From contig NZ_JAPEMC010000007.1 of the NCBI RefSeq assembly GCF_026343115.1, positions 22,604 through 86,603 of the forward strand: DNA of 64,000 nucleotides, read 5' to 3'. The position numbers and the translations under genes were made by a program. Source of the DNA: Streptomyces sp. NBC_00102. GTDB lineage: Bacteria; Actinomycetota; Actinomycetes; Streptomycetales; Streptomycetaceae. Below, piece after piece: positions 17,214-25,963 of the stretch. The notes under the pieces are model-generated. The model saw only the letters and a list, made by a program, of their open reading frames with translations. It did not search any database and was not told where the DNA came from. Each line of letters begins with the position of its first letter. The first letter of the stretch is position 1.

Positions 17214-17377
17214 GCCTGCCGTCCGACACGGCGGTCGGCACCCCAGTCCGCCCGGGGGACGGGCGCGCACCGGGACTGGGGGTTCTCCCGGATACGAACC
17301 AGGAAGCGCGGGTGATGTCCTGCGGTCGCCGCATCCGCCGCCGACGACTCCGCCGGCCCTCTGGAAGGCCCTGACCC

Positions 17378-18475
17378 ATGACACCGGAATCCCGCCCCGC
17401 CACGAACGCGAACCGTCGCACGTTCCTCAGGGCCGCGACGGCCGCGCTGGCGGTCCCCACCGCGGCCGTCCTCGTCGGCGAGGCACTGCCGGGCACGGCA
17501 CACGCCGCCACCGTCACCACTTCGACGGATCTCCCCGACTTCGCCCCGGTCCCCACGGCCGCAACCGGTCCCGAGGTCAACGAGCAGGGCTACTTCGTGG
17601 GCCGCATCAAGGGCAACCTGTACTGGGTGACCGACGGTTACTACCAGGCGATGTTCCTGAGCACCCGCGAAGGAGTGGTGCTCGTCGACGCGCCGCCGAC
17701 GATCGGGAACAACCTGCTGCGCGCCGTCGCCGATGTCACCCGCGCCAACGGCCGGCCGTCGAAGGTCACGCACCTCGTCTACACCCACTCCCACGCCGAC
17801 CACATCGGCTCCGCCCACCTCTTCGGCAAGAACGCCGTGCGCATCGCGCACAGCGAGACGCTCCGGCTGCTCCGGCTGGATGCCGACCCCAGCCGGCCTC
17901 TCCCGAACGTGACCTTCGACGACCGCTTCGACCTGCGCGTCGGCGGGGAACGTCTGGAACTCGCCCACCACGGTCCCAACCACTCCCCGGACAACATCTT
18001 CGTCTGGGCACCCGACCACGCGACGCTGATGGTGGTGGACGTTCTGTATCCCGGCTGGGTGCCGTTCAAGAACCTGGCCGTCTCGCAGGACATCCCCGCA
18101 TGGGTGAAGGCCCAGGACACGGCCATGAGTTACCCCTGGACGACCCTGGTCGGCGGGCACCTCGGCCGGCTCGGGGTGCGCGCCGACGGTGACGTGCAGA
18201 AGCAGTACGTCGCCGACCTCACCGACAGCGTGAAGGCCGCGATGTCCCTGGACCCGACGCCGTACTTCCAGAAGTACGGTCCGTCCGGAAACTCCTGGGC
18301 GATCTTCAAGACCTACCTGGACGCCGTCGCTCAGCAGGCAGCCGGTCCGGTGATCGCCAAGTACACCGGCGTCCTCGCCGCGGCCGACGTCTTCACCCTG
18401 GACAACGCCGCCACCATGCTCGAATCTCTGCGGATCGACGCCGGCCTCCTGGGGCCCTTCAGCACACATCCGTAG
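17378..18475 (+). CDS. Tat-exported metallo-beta-lactamase-fold hydrolase
   Basis: A 365-aa protein with an N-terminal twin-arginine signal (NRRTFLRAATAAL, then hydrophobic stretch, AHA cleavage site near residue 42). The MBL metal motif THSHADHIGSAH (HxHxDH) is at ~145-155. Later metal ligands are provided by HHGPNHSPDN and the GGH of LVGGHLG. It is an exported zinc hydrolase; similar proteins open lactones or split esters. The start has GGAAGG eight bases upstream. It is the first gene after the second LAL regulator. Confidence 0.85.
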   Translation: MTPESRPATNANRRTFLRAATAALAVPTAAVLVGEALPGTAHAATVTTSTDLPDFAPVPTAATGPEVNEQGYFVGRIKGNLYWVTDGYYQAMFLSTREGVVLVDAPPTIGNNLLRAVADVTRANGRPSKVTHLVYTHSHADHIGSAHLFGKNAVRIAHSETLRLLRLDADPSRPLPNVTFDDRFDLRVGGERLELAHHGPNHSPDNIFVWAPDHATLMVVDVLYPGWVPFKNLAVSQDIPAWVKAQDTAMSYPWTTLVGGHLGRLGVRADGDVQKQYVADLTDSVKAAMSLDPTPYFQKYGPSGNSWAIFKTYLDAVAQQAAGPVIAKYTGVLAAADVFTLDNAATMLESLRIDAGLLGPFSTHP

Positions 18476-18688
18476 CCGAACTCCCGGGGGACGGGCGGCG
18501 GATGCACTGGGGTCGTTCCCCGGTACGAACGTCTCCGCCCCCGTGGTGTGCTGGCCCGGCACCGGACGCCTGGCCGCGTCTCCGCGTCTCCGCGTTTCCG
18601 CAAGCCGTACAGCCGTACAGCCGCACCGCCGCACCGCCGCACCGCCGCATCGATCACGCCGCCGCACCCACCGAACCGAGAGGTCGTC

Positions 18689-19492
18689 ATGACATCACCG
18701 GCCCCCGTCCCCGTCGTCTTCATCCACGGCCTGTGGCTGCACGCCACCTCGTGGGCCCCCTGGGTCGACCTGTTCCGGCGTGAGGGCTACGCCCCGGTCG
18801 CACCGGGCTGGCCCGGCGACCCCGGTAGCGTCGAGGAGGCCCGCGCCAACCCCGAGAGCATCGCCGACCACGGCATCGACGAGGTGGTGAACCACTACGC
18901 GGCGATCATCCGGGAGCTGCCGGCCCCGCCCATCGTGATCGGGCACTCGTTCGGCGGCATGATCGCGCAGAAGCTCCTCGGACAGAACCTGGCGGCCGCC
19001 GCCGTCGCGATCGATGCCGCTCAGATCAAGGGAGTGCTCCCGCTGCCGCTGTCCGCGCTGCGCGCGACACTGCCGGTGTTCAAGAACCCCGGCAACAAGC
19101 ACCGCGCGGTCTCCCTCACGGCTGACCAGTTCCGCTTCGCGTTCGGCAACGCCGTGTCCGAGGAGGAGTCGGTGGAGTTGTTCGAGCGATGGGCGATCCC
19201 CGCCCCGGGCAAGCCCCTGTTCGAGGCCGCCGCCGCCAACTTCAACCCGCACTCGCCGGCCAAGGTCGACACTGCCAACGCCTCGCGCGGACCGCTGCTG
19301 CTGATGACCGGCGGCAAGGACCACACGGTGCCGGAGGCCGTCGTCCGGGCCACCCTCAAGCAGTACCGGCACTCCGACGCGGTCACCGACATCACCGACT
19401 TCCCCGACCGCGGGCACTCGCTGACGATCGACGGCGGCTGGCGCGAGGTCGCCGACACCGCACTGGAGTGGCTGCGGCGGCACTCCCTCTGA
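18689..19492 (+). CDS. Alpha/beta hydrolase
   Basis: A 267-aa cytoplasmic alpha/beta hydrolase. HGLWLHATSW carries the oxyanion region, IGHSFGGMIAQKLL the nucleophile serine, GGKDHTVP the acid and DRGHSLT the histidine. The body resembles esterase/lipase-type hydrolases. GAGAGGT lies five bases before the ATG; longer in-frame starts fall in a repeat-rich upstream region (18590-18655, GCCGCACC-type repeats). It is part of a same-strand run with the MBL protein before it and an SDR after it. Confidence 0.85.
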   Translation: MTSPAPVPVVFIHGLWLHATSWAPWVDLFRREGYAPVAPGWPGDPGSVEEARANPESIADHGIDEVVNHYAAIIRELPAPPIVIGHSFGGMIAQKLLGQNLAAAAVAIDAAQIKGVLPLPLSALRATLPVFKNPGNKHRAVSLTADQFRFAFGNAVSEEESVELFERWAIPAPGKPLFEAAAANFNPHSPAKVDTANASRGPLLLMTGGKDHTVPEAVVRATLKQYRHSDAVTDITDFPDRGHSLTIDGGWREVADTALEWLRRHSL

Positions 19493-19618
19493 ACGGCCCT
19501 TCCGGTGAACCACAACTCCGTTGCACAGAGATTCCGTTGAACACATATCGGTGGAACGGCGCGTCGCCCTGCGAACCACGCTCCACCGACACCACCCGCA
19601 CCGTCGAAAGGCCCTGGC

Positions 19619-20407
19619 ATGGATCTGCACCTGACCAACAGGACGGCGGTCGTCACCGGCGCGAGCCGCGGCATCGGACTCGCCGTGGCCGGGGCACTCG
19701 TACGTGAGGGTGTCCGGGTCGTGACCGGTTCGCGGGAGATCACCCCCGAGTTGCGCGCACTGGCCGCCGAAGGCGACGTCCTCACGGTCGCGGTGGACCT
19801 GACCGAGCCCGAAGGACCGGCCGAGCTGATCTCCGCCGCGGTCTTCGCCTACGGCGGCCTGGACATTCTGGTGAACAACGTGGGTGCCGTCCGGCCCCGT
19901 ACCGACGGCTTCCTCGCGGTGACCGACGACGACTGGGACGCGATGCTGTCCGTCAACCTGCTGGCCCCCGTGCGCACCACCCGGGCCGCGCTCCCCCACC
20001 TGCTGGAGCGCGGTGCGGGGAGCATCGTGACGGTCGGCTCCGTCAACGCGTTCCTGCCCGACCCGCTCGTGATCGACTACAGCGCGTCGAAAGCCGCGCT
20101 GTCGAACTTCTGCAAGTCCTTGTCCAAAGAGGTGGGTCCGCGGGGCGTCCGCGTCAACACCGTGAGCCCCGGCCCCGTCACCACCGGTCTGTGGCTGGCG
20201 CGCGACGGGGTCGCCGCGACGGTCGCCGCCGCCACCGGCGGCTCCGCCGACGCCGTGGCCGAGCAGGCCGCCGCCGACGCCGTCACCGGCAGGTTCACCC
20301 GCCCCGACGAGGTCGCCGACCTCGTCGTGTTCCTGGCCGGCGACCGCGCCGCGAACATCACCGGGTCCGACTTCGTCATCGACGGCGGTCTCGTCAGCAC
20401 TCTGTGA
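19619..20407 (+). CDS. Short-chain dehydrogenase/reductase
   Basis: A 262-aa classical SDR: TGASRGIG cofactor motif (residues ~13-20), NNVG (~85), the Ser of VTVGSVN and the YSASK dyad (~155-159), and the C-terminal SDFVIDGG. NADP preference is suggested by GSRE after beta2. It oxidises or reduces an alcohol/ketone pair, substrate unknown. It sits between two alpha/beta hydrolases, consistent with stepwise breakdown of an ester or lactone. Confidence 0.88.
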   Translation: MDLHLTNRTAVVTGASRGIGLAVAGALVREGVRVVTGSREITPELRALAAEGDVLTVAVDLTEPEGPAELISAAVFAYGGLDILVNNVGAVRPRTDGFLAVTDDDWDAMLSVNLLAPVRTTRAALPHLLERGAGSIVTVGSVNAFLPDPLVIDYSASKAALSNFCKSLSKEVGPRGVRVNTVSPGPVTTGLWLARDGVAATVAAATGGSADAVAEQAAADAVTGRFTRPDEVADLVVFLAGDRAANITGSDFVIDGGLVSTL

Positions 20408-20472
20408 CCGCAGCCCCGGCCGCGCACACCCCCCTCGCCACAACCACGCCTTCCCCCCTGACTGGAGCACCT

Positions 20473-21495
20473 GTGAAGCACCGTCACGCCTTCTTCCGGC
20501 CACGCGTCCTGGCACCGCTCGCGATCGCCGCGGCGTTCGGCCTCAGCGCCACCACCCTCTCTTCCGCCACCGTCTCCGCCGCGACCCCGTCCGCCGGAAA
20601 CGGGACCGGGACGGCCGCGACGCGGTCCGCCGCCTCCCCTCCGGTACCGGCCGGGTTCACCGAGCACAAGGCCGCCGGCCTCGACTACGTGATCGGCGGC
20701 CACGGTCCGACCCTCGTCCTGCTCCACGGCTACCCGGAGACCTGGTACGAGTGGCGCGCCCTCCTGCCTGAGCTCTCCCGGCACTACACCGTCGTCGCGC
20801 CCAGCCTGCCCGGCGCCGGCAAGAGCGACGCGCCCGCCGACGGCTACGACAAGAAGTCGATGGCCGCGGCGCTCCACACACTGCTCCTCGGAATCGGGCA
20901 CGCCGACGACATCCGGCTGGTCGGCCACGACATCGGCTCGATGGTCGCCTACGCCTACGCCGCCGCGCACCCCCGCGACGTGAAGAAGCTCGTCCTCAGC
21001 GAGGCCCCGATCCCGGACGCGAGCATCTACGAGTTCCCGTCCCTGTCCGCCACCGGCCCGGCCGTCTGGAACTTCGGCTTCTTCTCCCTCACCAACGGCC
21101 TTCCCGAAAAGGTCGTCGCCGGGCGCGAAGAGGACTGGGTGGGCGGATTCGTCGACAGTCTGGAACTCCGCAAGGGCTCCGTCACCGACGACGACGTAGC
21201 CGTGTTCGCCGAGGCCCTGAAGGACCCGGCCCATCTGTCGGCGAGCTTCGAGTGGTTCCGGACCTTCCCCCAGGACATCGAGGACAACGCTGTCAACCGG
21301 CGGACAAAGCTGACCATGCCGGTCCTGGCCGTCGGCGCCTCGGGCAGCCTCGCCGAGGGCGTGCCCGACCAGGTCCGCAAGTACGCGAAGAAGGTCACCG
21401 GTGTCGTCCTCCCCGACTCCGGCCACTGGATCTACGAGGAGCACCCCGCGGAGATGACCGCGATTCTGCTCTCCTTCCTCGGGGGCACGTCATGA
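20473..21495 (+). CDS. Secreted epoxide hydrolase/dehalogenase-like alpha/beta hydrolase
   Basis: A 340-aa protein with an N-terminal signal peptide (FFRPRVLAPLAIAAAFGLSA). The hydrolase core has oxyanion motif HGYPETWYEWR and nucleophile elbow VGHDIGSMVAYAY. The nucleophile is therefore aspartate, as in epoxide hydrolases and haloacid/haloalkane dehalogenases rather than serine esterases. The terminal histidine is in DSGHWIYEEHP. The start is GTG 20473 after GGAG. Its stop overlaps the remains of a cupin gene. Confidence 0.85.
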   Translation: MKHRHAFFRPRVLAPLAIAAAFGLSATTLSSATVSAATPSAGNGTGTAATRSAASPPVPAGFTEHKAAGLDYVIGGHGPTLVLLHGYPETWYEWRALLPELSRHYTVVAPSLPGAGKSDAPADGYDKKSMAAALHTLLLGIGHADDIRLVGHDIGSMVAYAYAAAHPRDVKKLVLSEAPIPDASIYEFPSLSATGPAVWNFGFFSLTNGLPEKVVAGREEDWVGGFVDSLELRKGSVTDDDVAVFAEALKDPAHLSASFEWFRTFPQDIEDNAVNRRTKLTMPVLAVGASGSLAEGVPDQVRKYAKKVTGVVLPDSGHWIYEEHPAEMTAILLSFLGGTS

Positions 21496-21715
21496 TCGCG
21501 GCCCGCGCGGGGTGCCGCACAGCTACCTGGTCCGCTCGGAGACCGCGCGTCTCGCCGTGGCGTTCACGCCGTCACGGGTCGAGGAGTGGTTCAGCGCGAA
21601 CGGCACCCCCGCCACCCGTCTGGACGACGTGGCTCCCGCCTTCGACATCGGGAACATCCTCGCCTCCGCGGAGTCCTTCCGCGTGAGCGTCGCGGGCCCG
21701 CCGCCGACCGCCTGA
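21491..21715 (+). pseudogene. C-terminal cupin fragment
   Basis: A frame begins without a start around 21491 and reads RGVPHSYLVRSETARLAVAF, then HGTPATR-like and GPPPTA at the end. RGVPHSYL is the metal-binding second motif of a bicupin-type protein. The preceding two thirds are missing; the frame overlaps the stop of the hydrolase. A GTG at 21512 could start a 67-aa product but there is no ribosome-binding site. It looks like a deletion scar fused to the hydrolase 3' end. Confidence 0.65.
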
Positions 21716-21801
21716 CCGCCGCCCCGCTGCGGAGGTGCGTTCGTGTACACCGCGCTCTGCCGCGGACCTGCCCGCGGCCCCACCAGGAGAAGGACTCCCC
21801 C

Positions 21802-22683
21802 ATGCCCGGAATCCCGTCAGTCCCGTCAGTCCCGTCGCACAAGAACCGCTGGTTCCACCGGCGCGTGGTCGTCCCGGCGGCCCTGACCGTCGCCGTCCTG
21901 AGCGTGACGGCCGTCTCCCCGGCCTCCTCGGCACCGGCTCCGCCGGCGGTCGCCGCGCAGGCCGGGCACGTCCCCAAGCCCACCGTCGTCCTGGTCCACG
22001 GCGCCTTCGCCGACTCCTCCGGCTGGAGCGGGGTCGTCGCCCGGCTCCGGCACGACGGCTATCCGGTCATCGCCGCGGCCAACCCGCTGCGGGGCCTCGA
22101 CTCCGACGCGGCCTATGTCGGCAGCCTCCTCGACTCCGTCCCCGGGCCGGTGGTCCTGGTCGGCCACTCGTACGGCGGTGCGGTGATCACCAACGCCGCG
22201 GTGGGGCACGCCAACGTCAAGGCCCTGGTGTACATCGCGGCCTTCGCTCCCGATCAGGGCGAGAGCGGTCTCGCGCTGTCCGGTCTCAACCCCGGAAGCG
22301 AGCTCGGCGAGGCGCTCGTCGTCCGGCCCTACGCGGTCGCCGGCGGTGGCGGTGCGGACGGTTACGTCGACCCGGCGAAGTTCCGCGCCGTCATGGCGGC
22401 CGACCTGCGAGGGTCCGACGCGGCACTGCTGGCCGCGCAGCAGCGCCCGGTGGATTTGGCCGCCCTCCAGGCCCCGAGCAGGGCACCTGCCTGGAAGACG
22501 ATCCCTTCCTGGTACCTGGTCGCGGGGGCCGACCGGGCGATCCCGGCAGCGACCGAAAGGTTCATGGCGCAGCGGGCCGGCGCTCGCACCGTCGTGGTCG
22601 ACGGCGCGTCCCACCTGGTCATGCTCTCCCACCCCGGCCGGGTCGAGAACCTGATCGTCCAGGCCGCCGGGGCGACCGACTGA
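21802..22683 (+). CDS. Secreted alpha/beta hydrolase
   Basis: A 293-aa protein with a signal peptide (RRVVVPAALTVAVLSVTAV, AxA near residue 40). The esterase core has VHGAFADSSGWSGV (oxyanion), VGHSYGGAVITNA (nucleophile Ser), AGADRAIP (Asp) and GASHLVMLSHP (His). It is of the EstC/salicylate-esterase-like type. Only a serine elbow distinguishes it from the aspartate enzyme upstream. AGGAGAAGGA precedes the ATG. It is the last gene of the run; a strong hairpin follows. Confidence 0.87.
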   Translation: MPGIPSVPSVPSHKNRWFHRRVVVPAALTVAVLSVTAVSPASSAPAPPAVAAQAGHVPKPTVVLVHGAFADSSGWSGVVARLRHDGYPVIAAANPLRGLDSDAAYVGSLLDSVPGPVVLVGHSYGGAVITNAAVGHANVKALVYIAAFAPDQGESGLALSGLNPGSELGEALVVRPYAVAGGGGADGYVDPAKFRAVMAADLRGSDAALLAAQQRPVDLAALQAPSRAPAWKTIPSWYLVAGADRAIPAATERFMAQRAGARTVVVDGASHLVMLSHPGRVENLIVQAAGATD

Positions 22684-22745
22684 CCGTCGGACCCGGACGA
22701 GGCCGGCCTCAGGGTCCAAGGGCCCGACGGGTGGCCGACAGGGAG

Positions 22746-22784
22746 GCTCATCGCCCCGTCACGATCGGTGACGGGGCGATGAGC
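22746..22784. terminator. Strong terminator hairpin
   Basis: GCTCATCGCCCCGTCAC pairs perfectly with its complement ending at 22784: 17 bp, loop GATCG. It lies 60 bases after the hydrolase stop and closes the 17.4-22.7 kb transcription run. Confidence 0.88.
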
Positions 22785-22795
22785 CCCCGTCTCCT

Positions 22796-22830
22796 GGTCC
22801 GGTCCGGTCCGGTCCGGTCCGGTCCGGTCC
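22796..22830. repeat. Pentanucleotide tandem repeat (GGTCC)x7
   Basis: Seven exact copies of GGTCC lie between the terminator and the next gene. They are not in a gene; a candidate variable-number locus. Confidence 0.9.
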
Positions 22831-22957
22831 GGCTGAGCGTCATGCCCCGGGCTCTGGCGGGAGACGTGGGACGGCCTTCACGTGCGATGAGTTCCGTCGC
22901 CTCGGGCAGTCTGGAAGAGAGACACGGAACTGTGGCGGGAAAGAAGGTGGCTCATCC

Positions 22958-23305
22958 ATGGACATTGCCCGCGTATTGATGGTCGCCCCCGTGGCGGACG
23001 TTGCGACGGCGGTGGCCTGGTACGAACGGTTGCTGGGGCGTCCTGCGGACACCCGGCCGATGCCGTCCCTGGCGGACTGGCATCTCACGACGGGGGGCTG
23101 GCTCTCCGTCTTCGAGGACTCCGAGCGTGCCGGCTCGGCGCTCCTCAATCTGGAGGTTCCCGATCTGGACGAGGCCCTGACGCAGCTCGGGAAACGCGGT
23201 CTGGCCGCGGGGCCGGTACAGGCCGGCGGTAAGCGCACCCGGTTCGCTGCCCTTGTGGACCCGGACGGAAACCGGGTCACCCTGCTGGAGAACCCAGTGG
23301 TCTGA
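22958..23305 (+). CDS. Small VOC-family protein (glyoxalase/bleomycin-resistance fold)
   Basis: A 115-aa single VOC domain: WYERLLGRPADTRP near the start, LTTGGWLSVFED in the middle and DPDGNRVTLLENP at the end. The Glu of the last motif fits a metal site, but the N-terminal His is not evident. Function could be binding of a drug or a lyase-type reaction. AAGGTGG lies seven bases before the ATG. Confidence 0.8.
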   Translation: MDIARVLMVAPVADVATAVAWYERLLGRPADTRPMPSLADWHLTTGGWLSVFEDSERAGSALLNLEVPDLDEALTQLGKRGLAAGPVQAGGKRTRFAALVDPDGNRVTLLENPVV

Positions 23306-23403
23306 CCGCTCGGACAGCGCAAGGACAAGGCCGCGCCGACGGCCTCAGGATTCGGCCTGCCCTCGCCGCGGCACACAGGCTCAGCCACCGGCCGCTGGGC
23401 AGG

Positions 23404-24201
23404 CTAATCGGGCATCGAGGGGGTGATCACCGAGAAGGTTCCGCCCTGCGGGTCGGCGAGTACGGCCATACGACCGGCCACCATGTCGAACGCCGGGGCG
23501 ATGACCCGGCCACCCGCGCGAACGGCCGCGGCCTGAACCGCGTCGACGTCGTCCACGCTGATGTAGGGCTGCCAGTGCGGGGAGACGCCCGGGGGAAACG
23601 TGGACAGATCCATCATGCCGCCCACCGCACGGCCGTCGACCTTGAACTCGATGTACCCCTCCGCGCCCGGCATCTCGGACCGGGCCGTGGTGACCGGCAG
23701 GACGGAGGAGTAGAACGCGGCGGCGGCCGGGAGGTCGGACGTGGCCAGTTCGTTCCAGGTGAGTGCGCCGTGCTCGTTGACGATGCCCGCACCGGCGAAG
23801 GTACCTGCCTGCCAGAGGCCGACGACGCCGCCCGTCGGGTCGGCGATCAGGGCCATTCTGCCGAGGTCCATGACGTCCATCGGGCCCATCATGACCGTGC
23901 CACCGGCGTCGCCGACGGATGTGAGGGTGCCCTCGACGTCGTCGGTGGAGAGGTAGGTGGTCCACACCGTCGGCGGCATCGGATCGGGGACGGTGCCGTC
24001 CTGGTTCATGGCCTTCATGATTCCGGCGACCGGCTTGCCCTTGAGGGTGCACACCGCGTATCCGCCCTGCTCGGGGGGACCGACCTCGCCCTCCCACCCG
24101 AGCAGGTCGCGGTAGAAGTCGAGGGCCGCGCGCTGGTCGGGAACCATCAGGTCGATCCAGCACGGCGTACCGGGCTTGTAGGAGTCGTTCTTCTCGGGCA
24201 C
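23404..24201 (-). CDS. Two-domain VOC protein (CFP30B/27-kDa antigen type)
   Basis: A 265-aa protein with two tandem VOC domains. The first carries CWIDLMVPDQRAALDFYRDL and ADPTGGVVGLWQ; the second carries WNELATSDLPAAAAFYSSVL and ADPQGGTFSVITP. It matches the actinobacterial hydroxylase-like VOC group; biochemical role unclear. The GTG at 24201 is chosen because GGAGG lies five to six bases upstream; in-frame ATG 24234 lacks this. It is convergent with the small VOC gene. Confidence 0.82.
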   Translation of the reverse strand: MPEKNDSYKPGTPCWIDLMVPDQRAALDFYRDLLGWEGEVGPPEQGGYAVCTLKGKPVAGIMKAMNQDGTVPDPMPPTVWTTYLSTDDVEGTLTSVGDAGGTVMMGPMDVMDLGRMALIADPTGGVVGLWQAGTFAGAGIVNEHGALTWNELATSDLPAAAAFYSSVLPVTTARSEMPGAEGYIEFKVDGRAVGGMMDLSTFPPGVSPHWQPYISVDDVDAVQAAAVRAGGRVIAPAFDMVAGRMAVLADPQGGTFSVITPSMPD

Positions 24202-24345
24202 GGAGACCTCCGTCGTGAAGTGGGGCAGGACCATCAGTCCCGTATCTGACCTATACAGGGCAGATCGCACGAAATCGGTCCGGCGCGGCGGTGCGGGTCG
24301 ATTTCCTGGCAACCGGGAGTCCGCCCGCTCCCCTCGGGACCCTGG

Positions 24346-25044
24346 TCACCGCGTTTCTTCGCTGCCGGCGTTTTCGTCGTCGTAAAGGAGTTGGGCGGAG
24401 CGGGTGCGTGCGGCCTGCCGGTCCGGGGTGGTGTAGGCGAAGTTCAGGACGGTGCGGCGGACACCGGGGCGGGTCAGGGGGCTGACGCGGTGGGCGGTGG
24501 TGTCGGAACGCAGGAGGTAGGCGTCGCCTGCGTGGTGGTGGCGTCGGTGCAGGGGCGCGGCGTCGGGCAGCGGCAGGGCGGTGGTGCGGGGCGAGTACTC
24601 GAGCAGGCCGCCGTCGCGGGGATCCGCCGGTGCCTCGAGGAAGAGGACGAGGGCGAAGGGATAGTCGTCGATGTGTTCGCCGTGAGTGTCGCCCGGGTGG
24701 TGGAGGATGTTCACGACGTGCCGCTCGGTGACTTCGCGCACGGGTACGACAGGTTCTCCGGTGACCGTGCGGAGCAGGCCGATCAGACTGGGCTGCCGGT
24801 AGAGCTCGGAGATGAGCGGGGAGCCGGTCGCCAGGGCGGGACCGCCGATGGTGGTCATGTGACGGGGCGAACCTCCCATGCATTCCATGGTGAAATCCCG
24901 CCGTCTGGTTTCGGCTTCCAGCCCTGCGAGTTCCGCCAGGAACCGCTCCAGGGAGTGGCGGGGGATCAGGCCGGGCAGCGGGAGGTAACTGTCCGTGGCG
25001 AACCGGTGTGGCGTGCCGGCGGGAAGGTCGGGGCAGGAAATCAC
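24346..25044 (-). CDS. 2OG-Fe(II) oxygenase-like protein
   Basis: About 232 aa. The double-stranded beta-helix signature is visible: HxD in HGEHIDDYPF, GGLLEYSP, HHAGDAYLLRSDTTAHRV with the distal histidine, and an arginine in RRTVLNFAYTT for 2-oxoglutarate. Such enzymes hydroxylate or otherwise oxidise small molecules or amino acids. The start is uncertain: GTG 25044 just precedes the first folded-looking segment, while an upstream ATG at 25179 would add an arginine-rich 45-residue tail. No partner genes are adjacent. Confidence 0.65.
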   Translation of the reverse strand: MISCPDLPAGTPHRFATDSYLPLPGLIPRHSLERFLAELAGLEAETRRRDFTMECMGGSPRHMTTIGGPALATGSPLISELYRQPSLIGLLRTVTGEPVVPVREVTERHVVNILHHPGDTHGEHIDDYPFALVLFLEAPADPRDGGLLEYSPRTTALPLPDAAPLHRRHHHAGDAYLLRSDTTAHRVSPLTRPGVRRTVLNFAYTTPDRQAARTRSAQLLYDDENAGSEETR

Positions 25045-25347
25045 GGTGGCCGCCCGGGTTCGGGCGCGGCCGGGATTCGTTTCCCGGCCGCGTCGGTGAT
25101 GGTGGATCCGCAGGGTGCGTCGCCACGGTGGTCTACCGCAGACGCGTGGACCACCGGCGGAGAAGCGCCGTGGAGTCACCTGCCCGGCTGCCGCGGTTCA
25201 CCGCAGTCGGGCAGCCTCGGTGATGCCGGGCCTGGTGGCACCGACGGGCGGCCGCACGCGCCGACGAGGCGGTCCGGAAGCCCTTGTCCCGCATCCGCAG
25301 GGCCGGCAGCAGCCTCGATCGCCGGGAGCGAGGAAACCCTTCGCCCC

Positions 25348-25836
25348 TCAGCCTTCGGCCGGTGCGCTGGAGATCCAGTCCTCGTTGGTGCGGTGGCGGT
25401 CCAGCCCCACGGCTTTGAACTCGTCCTCGCCCAGGGTCGCTCGTGCGCCGAGTCTCCGCAGGGCCTGGGAGATGGGGCTGACCGCTTGCGGGAACAACGT
25501 CTTCACCGGCTCGGCCAGTGGCCCGAGCGCGAGCGAGCCGTCGGCCCAGACTGCGGCTCGTTGCTCGCCGACTCCCCCGAAGTATTCGGCTTCCACGTAG
25601 GCGATGGGCCCACCGGCGGACCATCGGGCCAGCAGTGTGTCGAAGCCTCCTGGCAGTAGCCAGAACCCCAGGTCTTCCCGGTCGCTGCCGTCCGTGACGG
25701 CGTCGAAGACCTCGGCGCTCATCGGCATCAGCGACAGGCCCTGGCCGAGAGGCGCCACCCGGGATCCGGGAACCTCCCGCGACACGGTCCGCACCACTTC
25801 GTCGCCCGCGATGACCGCCTGCAACTGGTATCCCAT
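25348..25836 (-). CDS. Conserved hypothetical protein
   Basis: A 162-aa soluble protein with no motif I recognise. It begins with MGYQLQAVIAGDEV, has an acidic TDGSDREDLGFWLLPGGFD stretch, YVEAEYFGGVGEQRAA and an end in RHRTNEDWISSAP. The composition is normal for the host. GGGGGAGG seven bases before the ATG at 25836 decides the start over longer frames. Possibly a Streptomyces-specific protein. Confidence 0.65.
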   Translation of the reverse strand: MGYQLQAVIAGDEVVRTVSREVPGSRVAPLGQGLSLMPMSAEVFDAVTDGSDREDLGFWLLPGGFDTLLARWSAGGPIAYVEAEYFGGVGEQRAAVWADGSLALGPLAEPVKTLFPQAVSPISQALRRLGARATLGEDEFKAVGLDRHRTNEDWISSAPAEG

Positions 25837-25903
25837 TCCGCGGCCTCCCCCACCCGGTCGGAGGCCCATCATGCCGGACACGTGGCGTGTGCCCGCCCCC
25901 GGC

Positions 25904-25936
25904 CCCGGCACGCGCGCGGGCAGCGCGCGTGCCGGG
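25904..25936. terminator. Terminator hairpin of the alpha-galactosidase gene
   Basis: CCCGGCACGCGCGC pairs with GCGCGCGTGCCGGG over a 5-base loop (14 bp), about 28 bases downstream of the minus-strand GH27 stop and upstream of the hypothetical gene. Confidence 0.82.
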
Positions 25937-25963
25937 TACCTCAGCGGCTCGGATCCGTACCGA

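Noticed and set aside
22746..22830. A riboswitch or structured RNA
   Set aside because: A single perfect hairpin between a stop codon and the next gene fits a terminator better; the following GGTCC repeats have no fold of interest.
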